Assembly: GCA_963790335.1 (NCBI GenBank)
Contig: CAWBOB010000007.1
Location: 310,001 to 374,000 of the forward strand
Direction of reading: 5' to 3'
Source: JAOUEA01 sp963790335
Lineage (GTDB): Bacteria; Actinomycetota; UBA4738; HRBIN12
DNA length: 64,000 nucleotides
The position numbers and the translations under genes were made by a program. Positions 19,062-27,751 of the stretch are shown piece after piece. Under the pieces are notes generated by a model that was given only the letters and a program-made list of their open reading frames with translations, was not told the origin of the DNA and searched no databases. Positions within the stretch are counted from its first letter, which is position 1. Each line of letters begins with the position of its first letter.

Positions 19062-19316
19062 ATGGCACGGTTCGTCGTGGGTCTGATCATCGGAGGTGTG
19101 GTGGTGACGGGCATCGCCAGCGGACAGAGCGACGGGGCGGGTGGAGGGCCCAGGTCCACCCCGGCTCCGGAGCCCGTGTGGGTCCAGGCACCGATGAAGG
19201 CAGTATCGGGAACCCACCTCGCCCATCACGGGTTCTGCAGGCGAGGGCTGGAGGTCCGTCAGGTCGGCGGCTGGCAGTCTCGCCGGTATCGCTGCGTCGT
19301 CACGAAGGGCGGTTGA
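19062..19316 (+). CDS. Small exported or membrane-anchored protein
   Basis: An 84-residue protein with one N-terminal hydrophobic segment (FVVGLIIGGVVVTGIASG), a Pro-rich linker, and a C-terminal GFCRRGLEVRQ ... RRYRCVV with two cysteines that could form a disulfide. It has a GAGAGGAG site and lies 42 nt after the matrixin gene, so co-transcription is plausible. Its end overlaps the convergent aroF gene by 17 nt. Family not recognised. Confidence 0.6.
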   Translation: MARFVVGLIIGGVVVTGIASGQSDGAGGGPRSTPAPEPVWVQAPMKAVSGTHLAHHGFCRRGLEVRQVGGWQSRRYRCVVTKGG

Positions 19317-20325
19317 CCGGGCGGCCCATGACCTCGGCGAGCATCACGAGCTCCTTGCCGAGCGACTCCATCTCCTGCGGCAACAGCGCCTGCGGACCAT
19401 CGCAGAGCGCCGTCTCGGGGTCGTGGTGCACGTCGATCATGACCGCATCCGCCCCCGCGGCCACCGCGGCCCGAGCCATCGGCGCCACCAGGTGCTTCTT
19501 GCCCACGGCGTGCGACGGGTCGACGATCACCGGCAGGTGCGACTCGTGCTGAGCCACCGCCATGCCGGCGAGATCGAGGGTGTTCCGAGTGGCGGGCTCG
19601 AAGGTGCGGATGCCGCGCTCGCACAGGATGATCTCGGAGTTGCCACGCTGCGCCACGTACTCGGCCGCCTGCAGCCACTCGTCGATCGTCATCGCGAGCC
19701 CGCGTTTGAGCATCACCGGCTTGTGGGTGAGCCCGACCTCCTTGAGCAGCTCGAAGTTCTGGGCGTTGCGGGTCCCCACCCTGATGCAGTCGGCGATGCC
19801 GGCGACCTGGGCGACCTGCGAAACGTCGACGACCTCGACGATGATCGGCAGTCCCGTGTCGCGCCGGCACTCGACGAGGATCTCGAGCCCTCGTTCCCCG
19901 AGCCCCTGGAACGAGTAGGGCGAGGTCCTCGGCTTGTAGACGTCGCCGCGCAGCACCGTGGCGCCGGCGGCCTTCGCCGCGCGGGTCGCGATCACCGCCT
20001 GTTCCTCGCTCTCCACGGCGCACGGGCCAGCGATGATCGTGAACGATCCCCGCCCGAGCGGGGTCGAGCCGATCATCACGGTGGTGGCCTCGGGGTGCAG
20101 GTCGCGCGCCACCATCTTGTAGGGCTTGCCGATCTGGATGACGTGGTCGACGCCCGGGAACTGCGTGAACGGGATCGCCTGGAAGCGGCCGGTGTCGCCG
20201 ACGAGGCCGATGACGGTGTGCACCGCGCCGCGGGAGACGAAGGCTTCGCCTCCGGCGTTGCGCACCTTCTCGCAGACGGTCTCGATGTCGGAGTCCGTCG
20301 CGTCGTGCTTCATGACGACGACCAT
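19300..20325 (-). CDS. aroF: 3-deoxy-7-phosphoheptulonate (DAHP) synthase, type I beta with N-terminal regulatory domain
   Basis: Catalyses phosphoenolpyruvate + erythrose-4-phosphate to DAHP, the first shikimate-pathway step. Residues 1-70 are the ferredoxin-like regulatory domain of the type I beta class (starts MVVVMKHDATDSDIE). Residues 80-335 are the TIM barrel: IIAGPCAVES, RGDVYKPRTSPYSFQGLGE, VGTRNAQNFELL, MLKRGLAMTIDEWL, ILCERGIRTFE, LPVIVDPSHAVGKK and MIDVHHDPETALCDGPQ all match. The metal ligands Cys, His, Glu and Asp are present in these motifs. A leader peptide and terminator lie between 20326 and 20479, so expression is probably controlled by attenuation. Confidence 0.97.
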   Translation of the reverse strand: MVVVMKHDATDSDIETVCEKVRNAGGEAFVSRGAVHTVIGLVGDTGRFQAIPFTQFPGVDHVIQIGKPYKMVARDLHPEATTVMIGSTPLGRGSFTIIAGPCAVESEEQAVIATRAAKAAGATVLRGDVYKPRTSPYSFQGLGERGLEILVECRRDTGLPIIVEVVDVSQVAQVAGIADCIRVGTRNAQNFELLKEVGLTHKPVMLKRGLAMTIDEWLQAAEYVAQRGNSEIILCERGIRTFEPATRNTLDLAGMAVAQHESHLPVIVDPSHAVGKKHLVAPMARAAVAAGADAVMIDVHHDPETALCDGPQALLPQEMESLGKELVMLAEVMGRPVNRPS

Positions 20326-20376
20326 GTGCGGCTTCCCTTCGTGTCCTCGGCCCCGGCGGCGTGCCGGGACGAGAAA

Positions 20377-20398
20377 GCCCCGGGAGCCGGCCCGGGGC
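20377..20398 (-). terminator. Attenuator terminator hairpin
   Basis: An 8-bp perfect stem GCCCCGGG / CCCGGGGC with a 6-nt loop, followed in the transcript by UUUCUC. It lies 52 nt before the aroF start codon. Confidence 0.75.
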
Positions 20399-20425
20399 GG
20401 TGAGTCGCTGTGTGGCTACGGCGAC

Positions 20426-20479
20426 TTACCCCGGGTCGCGCCCGAAGTAAGCGAACCAGGAGCCGCTGGAACCCTGCAT
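20426..20479 (-). CDS. aroF leader peptide MQGSSGSWFAYFGRDPG
   Basis: A 17-residue ORF (ATG at 20479, TAA at 20426-20428). Codons 8-12 are TGG TTC GCT TAC TTC, giving Trp-Phe-Ala-Tyr-Phe: one or more codons for each of the three aromatic end products controlled by DAHP synthase. No Shine-Dalgarno is obvious. It ends 28 nt before the terminator stem and 101 nt before aroF. Chance occurrence of this codon run in this place is unlikely. Confidence 0.75.
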   Translation of the reverse strand: MQGSSGSWFAYFGRDPG

Positions 20480-20568
20480 GACGCCGTCATGATGACCGAC
20501 GACCGCCCCGCCTGGCAAGCGGCGATACGGCGGCCTCGCCGGCGGCCGCGCGGACGGCGAGCCTCGCG

Positions 20569-20574
20569 TAGGAT
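20569..20574 (+). promoter_or_regulatory. -10 box of upp
   Basis: TAGGAT, then 8 nt, then ATG at 20583. Leaderless transcription is inferred. Confidence 0.55.
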
Positions 20575-20582
20575 TCGCCCCG

Positions 20583-21212
20583 ATGTCAGCGGCTGCGTTC
20601 ACGGTGCTCGATCATCCGCTCGCAGGCGATCTGTTGACGAGGCTCCGCGACCGCGACACGGGGCCTGCCGAGTACCGGGCGCTGACGCGCCGTCTGGGGC
20701 TGCTGCTCGTGGCCGAGGCCACGCGCGACCTCGCGACCGAGCCGCTGCGGGTCGAGACGCCGCTGGAGCCCTTCGAGGGAACCCGGGTGGCCAAGCGGGT
20801 GGTCGCGATCCCGGTGCTGCGCGCCGGCCTCGGACTGCTCGAAGCCGTCACCGACCTCTACCCCGACGCCGTCGTCGGCTACCTGGGCATGGAGCGCGAC
20901 GAACAGACCCATGAACCACGCGACTACTACGCGAAGCTTCCCGACCTCGCGACGAGGAAGGCGCTGGTCGTCGATCCCATGCTCGCGACGGGCGGATCGG
21001 GCAGCGCCGCGGTCACCTACGTGAAGGCGGCGGGCGCCGACGACATCACGTTCGTGTGCGTGGTGGCCGCACCCGAAGGCCTCGAACGCCTGCGCTCGGA
21101 CCACCCCGACGTGCCGGTCGTGGCCGCCGCGCTCGACCGGCAACTGAACGAGCACGCCTACATCGTTCCCGGTCTCGGCGACTTCGGCGACCGCCTCTAC
21201 GGCACGACCTGA
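20583..21212 (+). CDS. upp: Uracil phosphoribosyltransferase
   Basis: Converts uracil and PRPP to UMP in pyrimidine salvage. Its 209 residues are the normal length. Motifs: VLDHPLAGDLLTRLRDRDT at the start, VAIPVLRAGLGLLEAV, the PRPP loop ALVVDPMLATGGSGSAAV and the terminal uracil-binding NEHAYIVPGLGDFGDRLYGT. It faces the 3' end of a BmpA-type importer operon, with only a short inverted repeat between. Importer and salvage enzyme may be functionally linked, though they are not co-transcribed. Confidence 0.97.
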   Translation: MSAAAFTVLDHPLAGDLLTRLRDRDTGPAEYRALTRRLGLLLVAEATRDLATEPLRVETPLEPFEGTRVAKRVVAIPVLRAGLGLLEAVTDLYPDAVVGYLGMERDEQTHEPRDYYAKLPDLATRKALVVDPMLATGGSGSAAVTYVKAAGADDITFVCVVAAPEGLERLRSDHPDVPVVAAALDRQLNEHAYIVPGLGDFGDRLYGTT

Positions 21213-21221
21213 CGATCGTCA

Positions 21222-21240
21222 CTAGTCTGTACGAGACTAG
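21222..21240. terminator. Perfect inverted repeat between convergent upp and permease genes
   Basis: CTAGTCT, 5-nt loop GTACG, AGACTAG. It begins 9 nt after the upp stop and contains the permease TAG stop. The stem is short and not GC-rich, so it is a weak bidirectional terminator at best; a protein-binding site is the alternative. Confidence 0.45.
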
Positions 21241-22203
21241 GTACCGCCGGAAGCCTCGTACGCACGGCCCGCCGCGGCGGGCGGACGCACCTTGCCGACG
21301 AAACCGGCCAACACGACGATCGTCACCACGTACGGGGTCATGCGGATGAACTCTGGCGGGATCGCGCCGATGATCGGAGCATCGGCGAGCCGCAGCGGTA
21401 TCGCCTGGGCGAACCCGAAGATGAATGCCGCCGCCATGAGCCGGATCGGGTGCCAGTTCGAGAGGATCAAGGCTGCCAAGGCGATGAAGCCGAGCCCCTG
21501 GGTCTGACCCTCGTTCCAACTGAGGTTCACCTCGACGGCGAGGAACGCTCCTGCGAAGCCCGCGAGCGCACCGGAGAGCAAGACGGCCTGGTAGCGGTAG
21601 GCATCGACTCGGACGCCGAGCGAACGCGCGGCCTCGGGGTTCTCCCCGCACGACCGCAGGCGGAGTCCCCAGCGGGTCCGGTAGAGCGCGTAGGTGACGG
21701 GCACGACCATGGCGACGGCCACGAGGACCATCGGCGACAGGTTCTGGAACGCGCGACCCAGCCCCCACGGGATGTCGGACAGCAGACGGGAGATCGATCG
21801 GGTCCATGCGGGGCTGCCCAGAGTCCGACTGCGTCGCCTGACCGAAGAAGATCGTGGAGAGGAAGCGCGCCACACCGATCGCGACCAGGTTGATCACGAC
21901 GCCCGACACGATCTGGTCGACACGGAAGGTCACCGTCGCGAGCGCGTGGATCGACGCGAACAGGCCACCGGCCACCATGCCGATGAGGATGCCGGCCAGC
22001 GGGCCCCAGGGCAGGCCGAGCTCCGGGGTGAGCTCGGCGGTTCCCCAGGAACCGGTGACCGTGCCGACGATCATCATGCCCTCGAGGCCGATGTTGACGA
22101 TGCCGGAACGCTCGCTGAACAAGCCCCCGAGGCCGGTCACGTAGATGATCGTGAAGTACGTGAGGGCGATGCCGATGGCCGCGCCCACGTCTCCGAGCGG
22201 CAT
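21237..22203 (-). CDS. BmpA-type (nucleoside) ABC transporter permease 2 (frameshift near 21786)
   Basis: Inner-membrane permease of the branched-chain/nucleoside-type importer class (YufQ/NupQ-like). N-terminal part: IGIALTYFTIIYVTGLGGLFSERSGIVNIGLEGMM, which is the family hallmark. C-terminal part in the second frame: RLRSCGENPEAARSLGVRV (the coupling loop facing the ATPase) and SGALAGFAGAFLAVE. The break falls after RMDPIDLP; reading CTG CTG TCC after skipping one T restores the protein. The span is one base over a multiple of three. It overlaps the upstream permease stop by 1 nt (TGATG). Confidence 0.88.
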
Positions 22204-23391
22204 CAGCGTTCGTCTCCCTGCGGCGGACCCGTGGTCGGCCCGGCATCATCGACCTCGACGGCGGCTGCGCGCCGGAGCTGCCGAGCGAAGAGCCTGCGCT
22301 TCGCCAGTTGATAGGTGACGACGACCGAGATGATGAGCAGGCCCTGCAGGATGATGATGAACTCGCGAGGCACATCGGTCTCCAGCTGGAGCGAGGTCTC
22401 CCCGCGCGCGAGCACGCCCCACAGCAGCGCGGCGAACACGATCCCAACCGGACTGTTCTGTCCGAGGAAGGCGACGGCGATGCCCGTGAATCCGATGCCG
22501 GCCTCGTAGCCCGCGGGCAAGAACCCTTGATCGGCGAAGAGTTGCTGGATGCCCACGAGTCCGGCCAAGGCGCCCGACATGAGGAAGAGCTTGATCTGCA
22601 CGGCGCCGATCGAGATGCCACCGGCTTGCGCCGATCCGGGCGACGCGCCGACCGCGCGCGCTTCGTACCCCAGTCGCATGCGGCGGAGCACGAACCAGAT
22701 GATGGCGGCGGCCACCAGGGCGAGCGGCAGAACCCACGAGAGACGGACGCTCGATCGGATGCCGAAGAGATGTCCCAGGTCGGGGATCATGGCGGCGTCG
22801 GGGAACGGATCGGTGCGAAGGTTGACGTTGAACCCGCCGCCGGTGTCCTCGTAGCGGAGCGGGCCCCGGATCAACCCACGCGACGAGGCTCGCCGCGATG
22901 CCGTTCATCATGATCGTCGTGACCACCTCGTGGGCGCCGGTCTTCACCTTCAGGATCGCGGGCACGGCCGCCCACACGGCGCCGCCGAGCATGCCGAACA
23001 AGAGCACGGTGAGCACGAGCAGAGGCGCCGGCAGGGATGTGAACGTGAGCGCGGCGAACGATGCCGTGGCCATGCCCACGATGAACTGCCCCTCGACACC
23101 GATGTTGAACATCCCTCCCTTGAAGCACACCGATACGGCGAGCGCAGAGAAGATCAGCGGCCCCGCGTTGGCGAGCACGTACCCGAACCCGTTCTTGTCA
23201 CCGAACGAGCCCTTCACGATCGCCCCGTACACCGTGATCGGGTTCTCGCCGTAGGCAACGATGATGATGGCGCCGAGGAGCGCAGCGATGCCGAGAGCGG
23301 TCAGCAGGGCGAGCATCTGCCCGCCGATGTTCTCCACCCACTCGGGCCGATGGGCACCTCGAACGTCGGTGCTCACGTCGACGGCAGCCAT
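22203..23391 (-). CDS. BmpA-type (nucleoside) ABC transporter permease 1 (frameshift near 22875)
   Basis: Partner permease (YufP/NupP-like), about 395 residues. It shows GPLIFSALAVSVCFKGGMFNIGVEGQF in the first part, then, after a one-base insertion at SLVAW, IRGPLRYEDTGGGFNVN and the coupling loop GYEARAVGASPGSAQAGGIS. It has eight or more hydrophobic segments and a charged C-terminal tail. Its ATG overlaps the ATPase stop by 1 nt and its stop overlaps the next permease start, so the importer genes are translationally coupled. Confidence 0.88.
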
Positions 23392-24920
23392 CAGCCCGTC
23401 TGCTCCGCAACGCTTCCGAGCATGGCCCGACCGAGTTCCTCGGGTGGGGTCTCGGGGGTGAACTCCCCCGTGATGCGGCCCTCGTACAGCGTCACGATGC
23501 GATCCGACAGGGCGTAGATCTCATCGAGCTCGGCCGAGATCAGCAACACGGCCCGACCCTCGGCCTTCTGCTGCAGGATCTGACCCCAGACGAACTCGAT
23601 CGCGCCCACGTCGAGCCCCCGCGTCGGCTGGGCCGCCAGCAGCAGGCGCGGATCCGTCTCGAGCTCCCGGGCAAGGATCAGCTTCTGCTGGTTGCCACCC
23701 GAGAGCGTTCGTGCGGTCGATTCGATGCTGCGTGTCCGCACGTCGAACTCCGCGATCAGTCGCCGGGCGAGCTCCTTGATCTTCCGGATGAACAGCACAC
23801 CCGCCCTTCCGGAGAACTCATCGTCGTCGTGACGTCCGATGACCGCGTTCTCCCAGAGGGTCATGTCCAGGACGAGGCCTTGCTCGTGGCGATCTTCGGG
23901 GACGAATGCGATGCCCGCGTCGCGGATCTCTTCCGTGGACACGCCGGCGAGGTCGCGATCACCCAGGACGATGTGGCCGTCGTCGAGGGGCCGCAGGCCC
24001 ATGATGGCGTCGGCGAGTTCGCGTTGTCCGTTCCCCTCGACGCCCGCCACGCCCACGATCTCACCGGCACGAACCTCGAGCGAGAGATTCTGGAGACGGT
24101 CACCCCGCAGGTCGGCGAGACGGAGGATCACGTCACCGGCATCGACATCGGGCTTCTCGAGCCGGAACAACACCGGCCGGCCGACCATCATCTCAGCCAG
24201 CTCGGCCTTGGTCGTCCCGTCAGGCGTCGTCTCACCGACCACGGCTCCCCGACGCAGGACCGTGATCCGGTCGGCGATCGCCAGCACCTCGTCGAGTTTG
24301 TGGCTGATGAACACGATGGTCTTGCCGTCGGCCCGCAGACGCCGCAGGTTCTCGAACAGATCCTTGGTCTCGGTCGGCGTCAGGACGGCCGTTGGTTCGT
24401 CGAGGATCAGGATGTCGACTCCCCTGTAGAGCGCCTTCAAGATCTCGACACGCTGCTCTTCGCCGACCGAGAGGTGCTCCACCACGGCTGCGGGATCGAT
24501 CCCGAAACCGTAGGAATCCGCAAGCGTCCTAACCCGTTCCTGGGCACCCTCCGGATCCAGGATCGGACCCCCCTCCTCCCCGAGGGTGATGTTCTCCGCG
24601 ACCGTGAACGGGTCGACCAGCACGAAGTGCTGGTGGACCATGCCGATGCCGAGGGCGAGAGCATCGCGTGGTGACGAGATCTTGACCTCTCGGCCACGCA
24701 CGGTGATCGTGCCTTCGTCGGGCGGGTACAGCCCGTAGAGCACGCGCATGAGCGTGGACTTGCCGGCGCCGTTCTCGCCGATGAGCGCATGCACCTCACC
24801 GGGCCGAAGATCGAGCGTGACGTCGTCGTTGGCGACCACGCCCGGGAACCGCTTGGAGACCCCGCGCATCACGACGAGAGGCGAGGCGCTCTCGCGCCTC
24901 GCCTCGCCGGTCGTCGTCAT
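23391..24920 (-). CDS. BmpA-type (nucleoside) ABC transporter ATPase (double ABC)
   Basis: A 509-residue protein with two ABC cassettes. Cassette 1: Walker A GENGAGKST, Q-loop HQHFVLVDPFTV, signature LSVGEEQRVEILKAL, Walker B ILILDEPTAVLTPTE and H-loop FISHKLDE. Cassette 2: degenerate Walker A GVEGNGQREL, signature LSGGNQQKLILAREL and a Walker B-like region AAQPTRGLDVGA. This is the usual architecture for ribose/nucleoside-type importers. The frame is intact. It lies 18 nt after the lipoprotein gene and 1 nt overlaps the first permease. Confidence 0.95.
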   Translation of the reverse strand: MTTTGEARRESASPLVVMRGVSKRFPGVVANDDVTLDLRPGEVHALIGENGAGKSTLMRVLYGLYPPDEGTITVRGREVKISSPRDALALGIGMVHQHFVLVDPFTVAENITLGEEGGPILDPEGAQERVRTLADSYGFGIDPAAVVEHLSVGEEQRVEILKALYRGVDILILDEPTAVLTPTETKDLFENLRRLRADGKTIVFISHKLDEVLAIADRITVLRRGAVVGETTPDGTTKAELAEMMVGRPVLFRLEKPDVDAGDVILRLADLRGDRLQNLSLEVRAGEIVGVAGVEGNGQRELADAIMGLRPLDDGHIVLGDRDLAGVSTEEIRDAGIAFVPEDRHEQGLVLDMTLWENAVIGRHDDDEFSGRAGVLFIRKIKELARRLIAEFDVRTRSIESTARTLSGGNQQKLILARELETDPRLLLAAQPTRGLDVGAIEFVWGQILQQKAEGRAVLLISAELDEIYALSDRIVTLYEGRITGEFTPETPPEELGRAMLGSVAEQTG

Positions 24921-24938
24921 CGCGATCTCGACCGCGCT

Positions 24939-26043
24939 TTACGGTTCGGTCGGGGGCTCGATGTCGCCGGAGAGGATCCCCTGCTTCGCTTCCTCGACCG
25001 CGTCGACGATGTCCTGGCCCATCAGGTCGGGGTTGGAGGTCGCATAGGAGATGCCCTCGTCGACGAGACCGAAGACTTGACTTCCACCTTCGAAGGATCC
25101 GTCGGCCACGGCCGCGATCGTGTCGTAGACGGCCGTGTCGACTCGCTTGATCATCGAAGTCATGATCCACTTCGCCTGATCGGCTGAGACGACCTCATGC
25201 TGATCGGAGTCGACACCGATCGCGATCTTCTGCTGCTCGGCCGCAGCCTTGAACAAGCCGTTGCCCGCGTCACCGGCGGCGTGATAGACGATGCAGGCAC
25301 CGTCGTCGAACAGCTTGTTGGCCTTGACCTCGCCCCCCAGGATGTCATCGAACGCCTTGGTCGTGTCGCCGACGTACTCCACCAAGACCGTGATCCCGTC
25401 GACGGTATCCGCCACACCCGCGGCGTACCCTGCTTCGAACTTCTCGATCAGCGGTCCCGTCTGGCCGCCGAGGAATCCGACGGTGTCGCAGTTGGTCTCC
25501 TCCGCCTTCAGCGCCGCGGCCACACCGACCAGATACGAACCCTGCTCCTCCTGGAACGTGAGGTCGGTGACGTTGGGGATGGCGTCGGCCTCATTGTCGA
25601 GGCCGCACGCGGTGCCGCAGGTGGCATAGCCATCGATGATGCCGAACGAGGTCTCCGGGTAGTCCGGCGCGATCGCGTTGATGCCGGGCGTGAACGCGAA
25701 TCCTGTTCCGACCACCAGGTCATACCCGTCGGCGGCCAGCGATTCCGTGTTCTCGTCCAGGTTGGTGCCGTCGGAGTTGGCCTCGAGGAACTTCGTGTTG
25801 GCCTCGCAGATCGTGCCCTCGTCGATGGCCTTGTCCAGACCGATCTTCGACGAGATCGTTGAACCCGTTGTCGCCGAGGCCACCGATGTCGAGTGCGACC
25901 CCCACCCGGATGTCGGACGTGCACTCGTCGCCACCTGCTGCGCTCGTGCCGCCATCGCTCGGCGCATCATCGTCACCGCAGGCGGCAGCGATGAGCGACA
26001 ACACGATCAGCGGCGCACCGAACACTCGGAGCCACTTCGACAT
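24939..26043 (-). CDS. BmpA-family substrate-binding lipoprotein (frameshift near 25855)
   Basis: Extracytoplasmic binding protein of the importer. A lipoprotein signal with lipobox LIAAACG lies near residue 22, followed by an acidic/Ser linker. The mature domain has DIRVGVALDIGGLGDNGFND, then in the second frame SKIGLDKAIDEGTICEAN, DLVVGTGFAFTPGINAIA, QEEQGSYLVGVAAAL and GVDSDQHEVV. Related proteins bind purine or other nucleosides; the ligand here is not proven. One inserted base after GFND explains the break. A GGGGAGGG ribosome site precedes the ATG. It is the first gene of the importer operon. Confidence 0.9.
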
Positions 26044-26170
26044 GCTTGCCCTCCCCTGTCCGGATCGCGGATCCCGACCACGCGAGCGGTCCGCCGGGAT
26101 TGTCCCTGCGGGTCCATCAGACCGTCAAACGAGGACCCGTGGGAGACTACGCAGCCGGAGGGCGGTGCGG

Positions 26171-26620
26171 ATGCCTGAACGCGCAGCACACGCGGGGATC
26201 GAGGAGGAGATCCGTGAACGGATCGCGGCATCCTCGTTCCACGCCGCGATCGGGATCATCGTGGAGCACGTGCGCGACGGGTCGGTGGATCTGCGGCTCG
26301 AGGCGGGTCCCGATCACGCGAACCTGCAGGGAACGGTGCACGGGGGCGTGCTCGCCACCCTCGCCGACACGGCCGCGGGACTCGCGGTACGTTCGGCCAT
26401 CCCGCCGGGGAGCCGCCACGTCACCGTGAACCTCGACGTGCAGTACCTCGCCCCGGCGAACATGGGTCCGTTGCTCGCCACCGGTCGCGTGGTGCGGCTC
26501 GGCAGACGCATCGCCTTCGCCGAAGCCGACGTGAGCGATGCGGGCGGCGAGCTGCTCGCGCGAGCCCAGGTGACCGTCGCGGTGTCGCGGACCGAGTCGG
26601 GAGCCGGCAGCCCTCAGTAG
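26171..26620 (+). CDS. Hotdog-fold thioesterase (PaaI-like)
   Basis: A 149-residue acyl-CoA thioesterase of the PaaI/4HBT group. Signature: LQGTVHGGVLATLADTAAGL (HGG plus the catalytic acidic residue), then the strand HVTVNLDVQYLAPANMGPL. The start at 26171 has GGAGG about 10 nt upstream; the GTG two codons earlier is an alternative. It is divergent from the importer operon and its end overlaps the convergent SCP2 gene by 7 nt. Substrate unknown. Confidence 0.9.
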   Translation: MPERAAHAGIEEEIRERIAASSFHAAIGIIVEHVRDGSVDLRLEAGPDHANLQGTVHGGVLATLADTAAGLAVRSAIPPGSRHVTVNLDVQYLAPANMGPLLATGRVVRLGRRIAFAEADVSDAGGELLARAQVTVAVSRTESGAGSPQ

Positions 26621-26997
26621 TCGGTGTCGATCGCCTGCATCGCCGACGGAAGCTGCGAGAGCGCACCCTGCAGGGCCATCAGCAGGCCCATGTTGCCGGC
26701 GACCTTGACCTTGCCCGTCATGAATGCGGTCACGACCGAGAGCTCGCTCCTCGCGAGCTTCACCGCGGTCTCGTAGCTCTGCGTGATCGTCGCGTCGGGC
26801 GCGCCGGCGTCGCCGACACCCATGTCGATGGCGCCGTCGGCGATCTCGATCCAGTAGTGGGTCTCGGCTCCCGATCCGTCGGTGATGACCTGCTGGATCG
26901 TCGCCTTCTGGGTGGCGGCCTGACGGAACGCGTCGTTGGCGTTGAGCTCGGCCTTCACGGCTTCGGCCCATTCCGTGGACAGGAACTTGACGGCCAT
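26614..26997 (-). CDS. SCP2 sterol-carrier-domain protein
   Basis: A 127-residue single SCP2 domain, a lipid/hydrophobic-ligand carrier fold. Motifs: THYWIEIADGAIDMGVGDAG, DATITQSYETAVKLARSE, and the closing MTGKVKVAGNMGLLMALQGAL helix, which is diagnostic. There is no catalytic role by itself. AAGGAG lies 9 nt before the ATG. Next to a thioesterase it fits acyl-lipid metabolism, but the two are on opposite strands. Confidence 0.92.
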   Translation of the reverse strand: MAVKFLSTEWAEAVKAELNANDAFRQAATQKATIQQVITDGSGAETHYWIEIADGAIDMGVGDAGAPDATITQSYETAVKLARSELSVVTAFMTGKVKVAGNMGLLMALQGALSQLPSAMQAIDTDY

Positions 26998-27070
26998 CTG
27001 ACGGGTCTCCTTCGCGGTTCGGATCGGCGTTCGCGGGCGTTCGAGGGCCGAGGCGAGTATAGGAGGGCGA

Positions 27071-27751
27071 TCAGCTTCCCTCGGCGAGGTCGTGCTCGTG
27101 CAGGCGGGGCTCGAACCACCCGGGCTCGGTCAGGTGCGAGGCGTCGGACAGGAACCACGCGAGCCGTTCCTCGCCGCGGATCACGACCGTGTTGAGGCTC
27201 GTGTTCTCGGGCAGGAAGAACATGTCCTGGTCCTCGATGCCGAGGATATGGCTGAAGTAGGCGTTGATCACTCCGCCGTGGGCGACCACGACGACGTCAC
27301 CACGCGGCTCGGCCTCGATGATGCCCTCGATCGCGGCGACGCATCGCCGCTGGAAGTCGTCTGCGCGCTCGCTGCCGGGCGCCAGATGCCACGCCGGGTT
27401 CTGGTTGCGGAAGAGATCGATCGCCTCCGGATGTTCGAGGAAGATCTGCTCGAAGTCCTTGGCTTCCCATTCGCCGGCGAACCACTCGCAGAGATCGTCT
27501 CGCTCGATCACCTCGATGCCCACGCGGTCGGCGTAGACGTGCGCCGTCTGGCGCGCCCGAGCGAGCGGCGATGAGTAGACCGCGGCCGGGCGCGGCAACA
27601 GGTGCAGGCGCGCCGCGAGCCGTTCGGCCTGCTCGAGCCCGACATCACCGAGTGGGGGATCGTACTGACGGCCGAGCGGCGTGTCGGCGTGGTCGGTCGA
27701 GTCGTAGTCGGGACGAGCGTGCCTGATGAGGTAGAGGCGGCGATCGCTCAC
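27071..27751 (-). CDS. Histidine phosphatase family protein (phosphoglycerate-mutase-like)
   Basis: A 226-residue phosphatase. The catalytic histidine is in YLIRHARPDYD, the arginine in SPLARARQTA, and the second histidine in VVVVAHGGVINAYFSHIL. The insert between them is rich in acidic and aromatic residues, as in broad-specificity members. The GTG start overlaps the upstream HTH gene stop by 3 nt. Substrate unknown. Confidence 0.93.
   Translation of the reverse strand: MSDRRLYLIRHARPDYDSTDHADTPLGRQYDPPLGDVGLEQAERLAARLHLLPRPAAVYSSPLARARQTAHVYADRVGIEVIERDDLCEWFAGEWEAKDFEQIFLEHPEAIDLFRNQNPAWHLAPGSERADDFQRRCVAAIEGIIEAEPRGDVVVVAHGGVINAYFSHILGIEDQDMFFLPENTSLNTVVIRGEERLAWFLSDASHLTEPGWFEPRLHEHDLAEGS

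Larger units (their letters stand above)
20326..20479 (-). promoter_or_regulatory. Aromatic-amino-acid transcription attenuator of aroF
   Basis: The 154-nt leader holds all parts of a ribosome-mediated attenuator: an 18-codon ORF with Trp, Phe, Tyr and Phe codons in a five-codon run; overlapping small helices GCGAC/GTCGC and AGTCGC/GCGACT; and a GC-rich terminator. The segment CCCGGGG in the last two sense codons of the leader can pair with the terminator 5' arm CCCCGGG. A ribosome stalled on the aromatic codons would leave that segment free to block the terminator, while one reaching the stop would cover it. This is read directly from the sequence; function is inferred. Confidence 0.75.

Noticed and set aside
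21222..21240. CTAGTCT dyad as a phage attachment site
   Set aside because: No integrase, duplicated copy or foreign genes nearby; convergent stops explain the location better.
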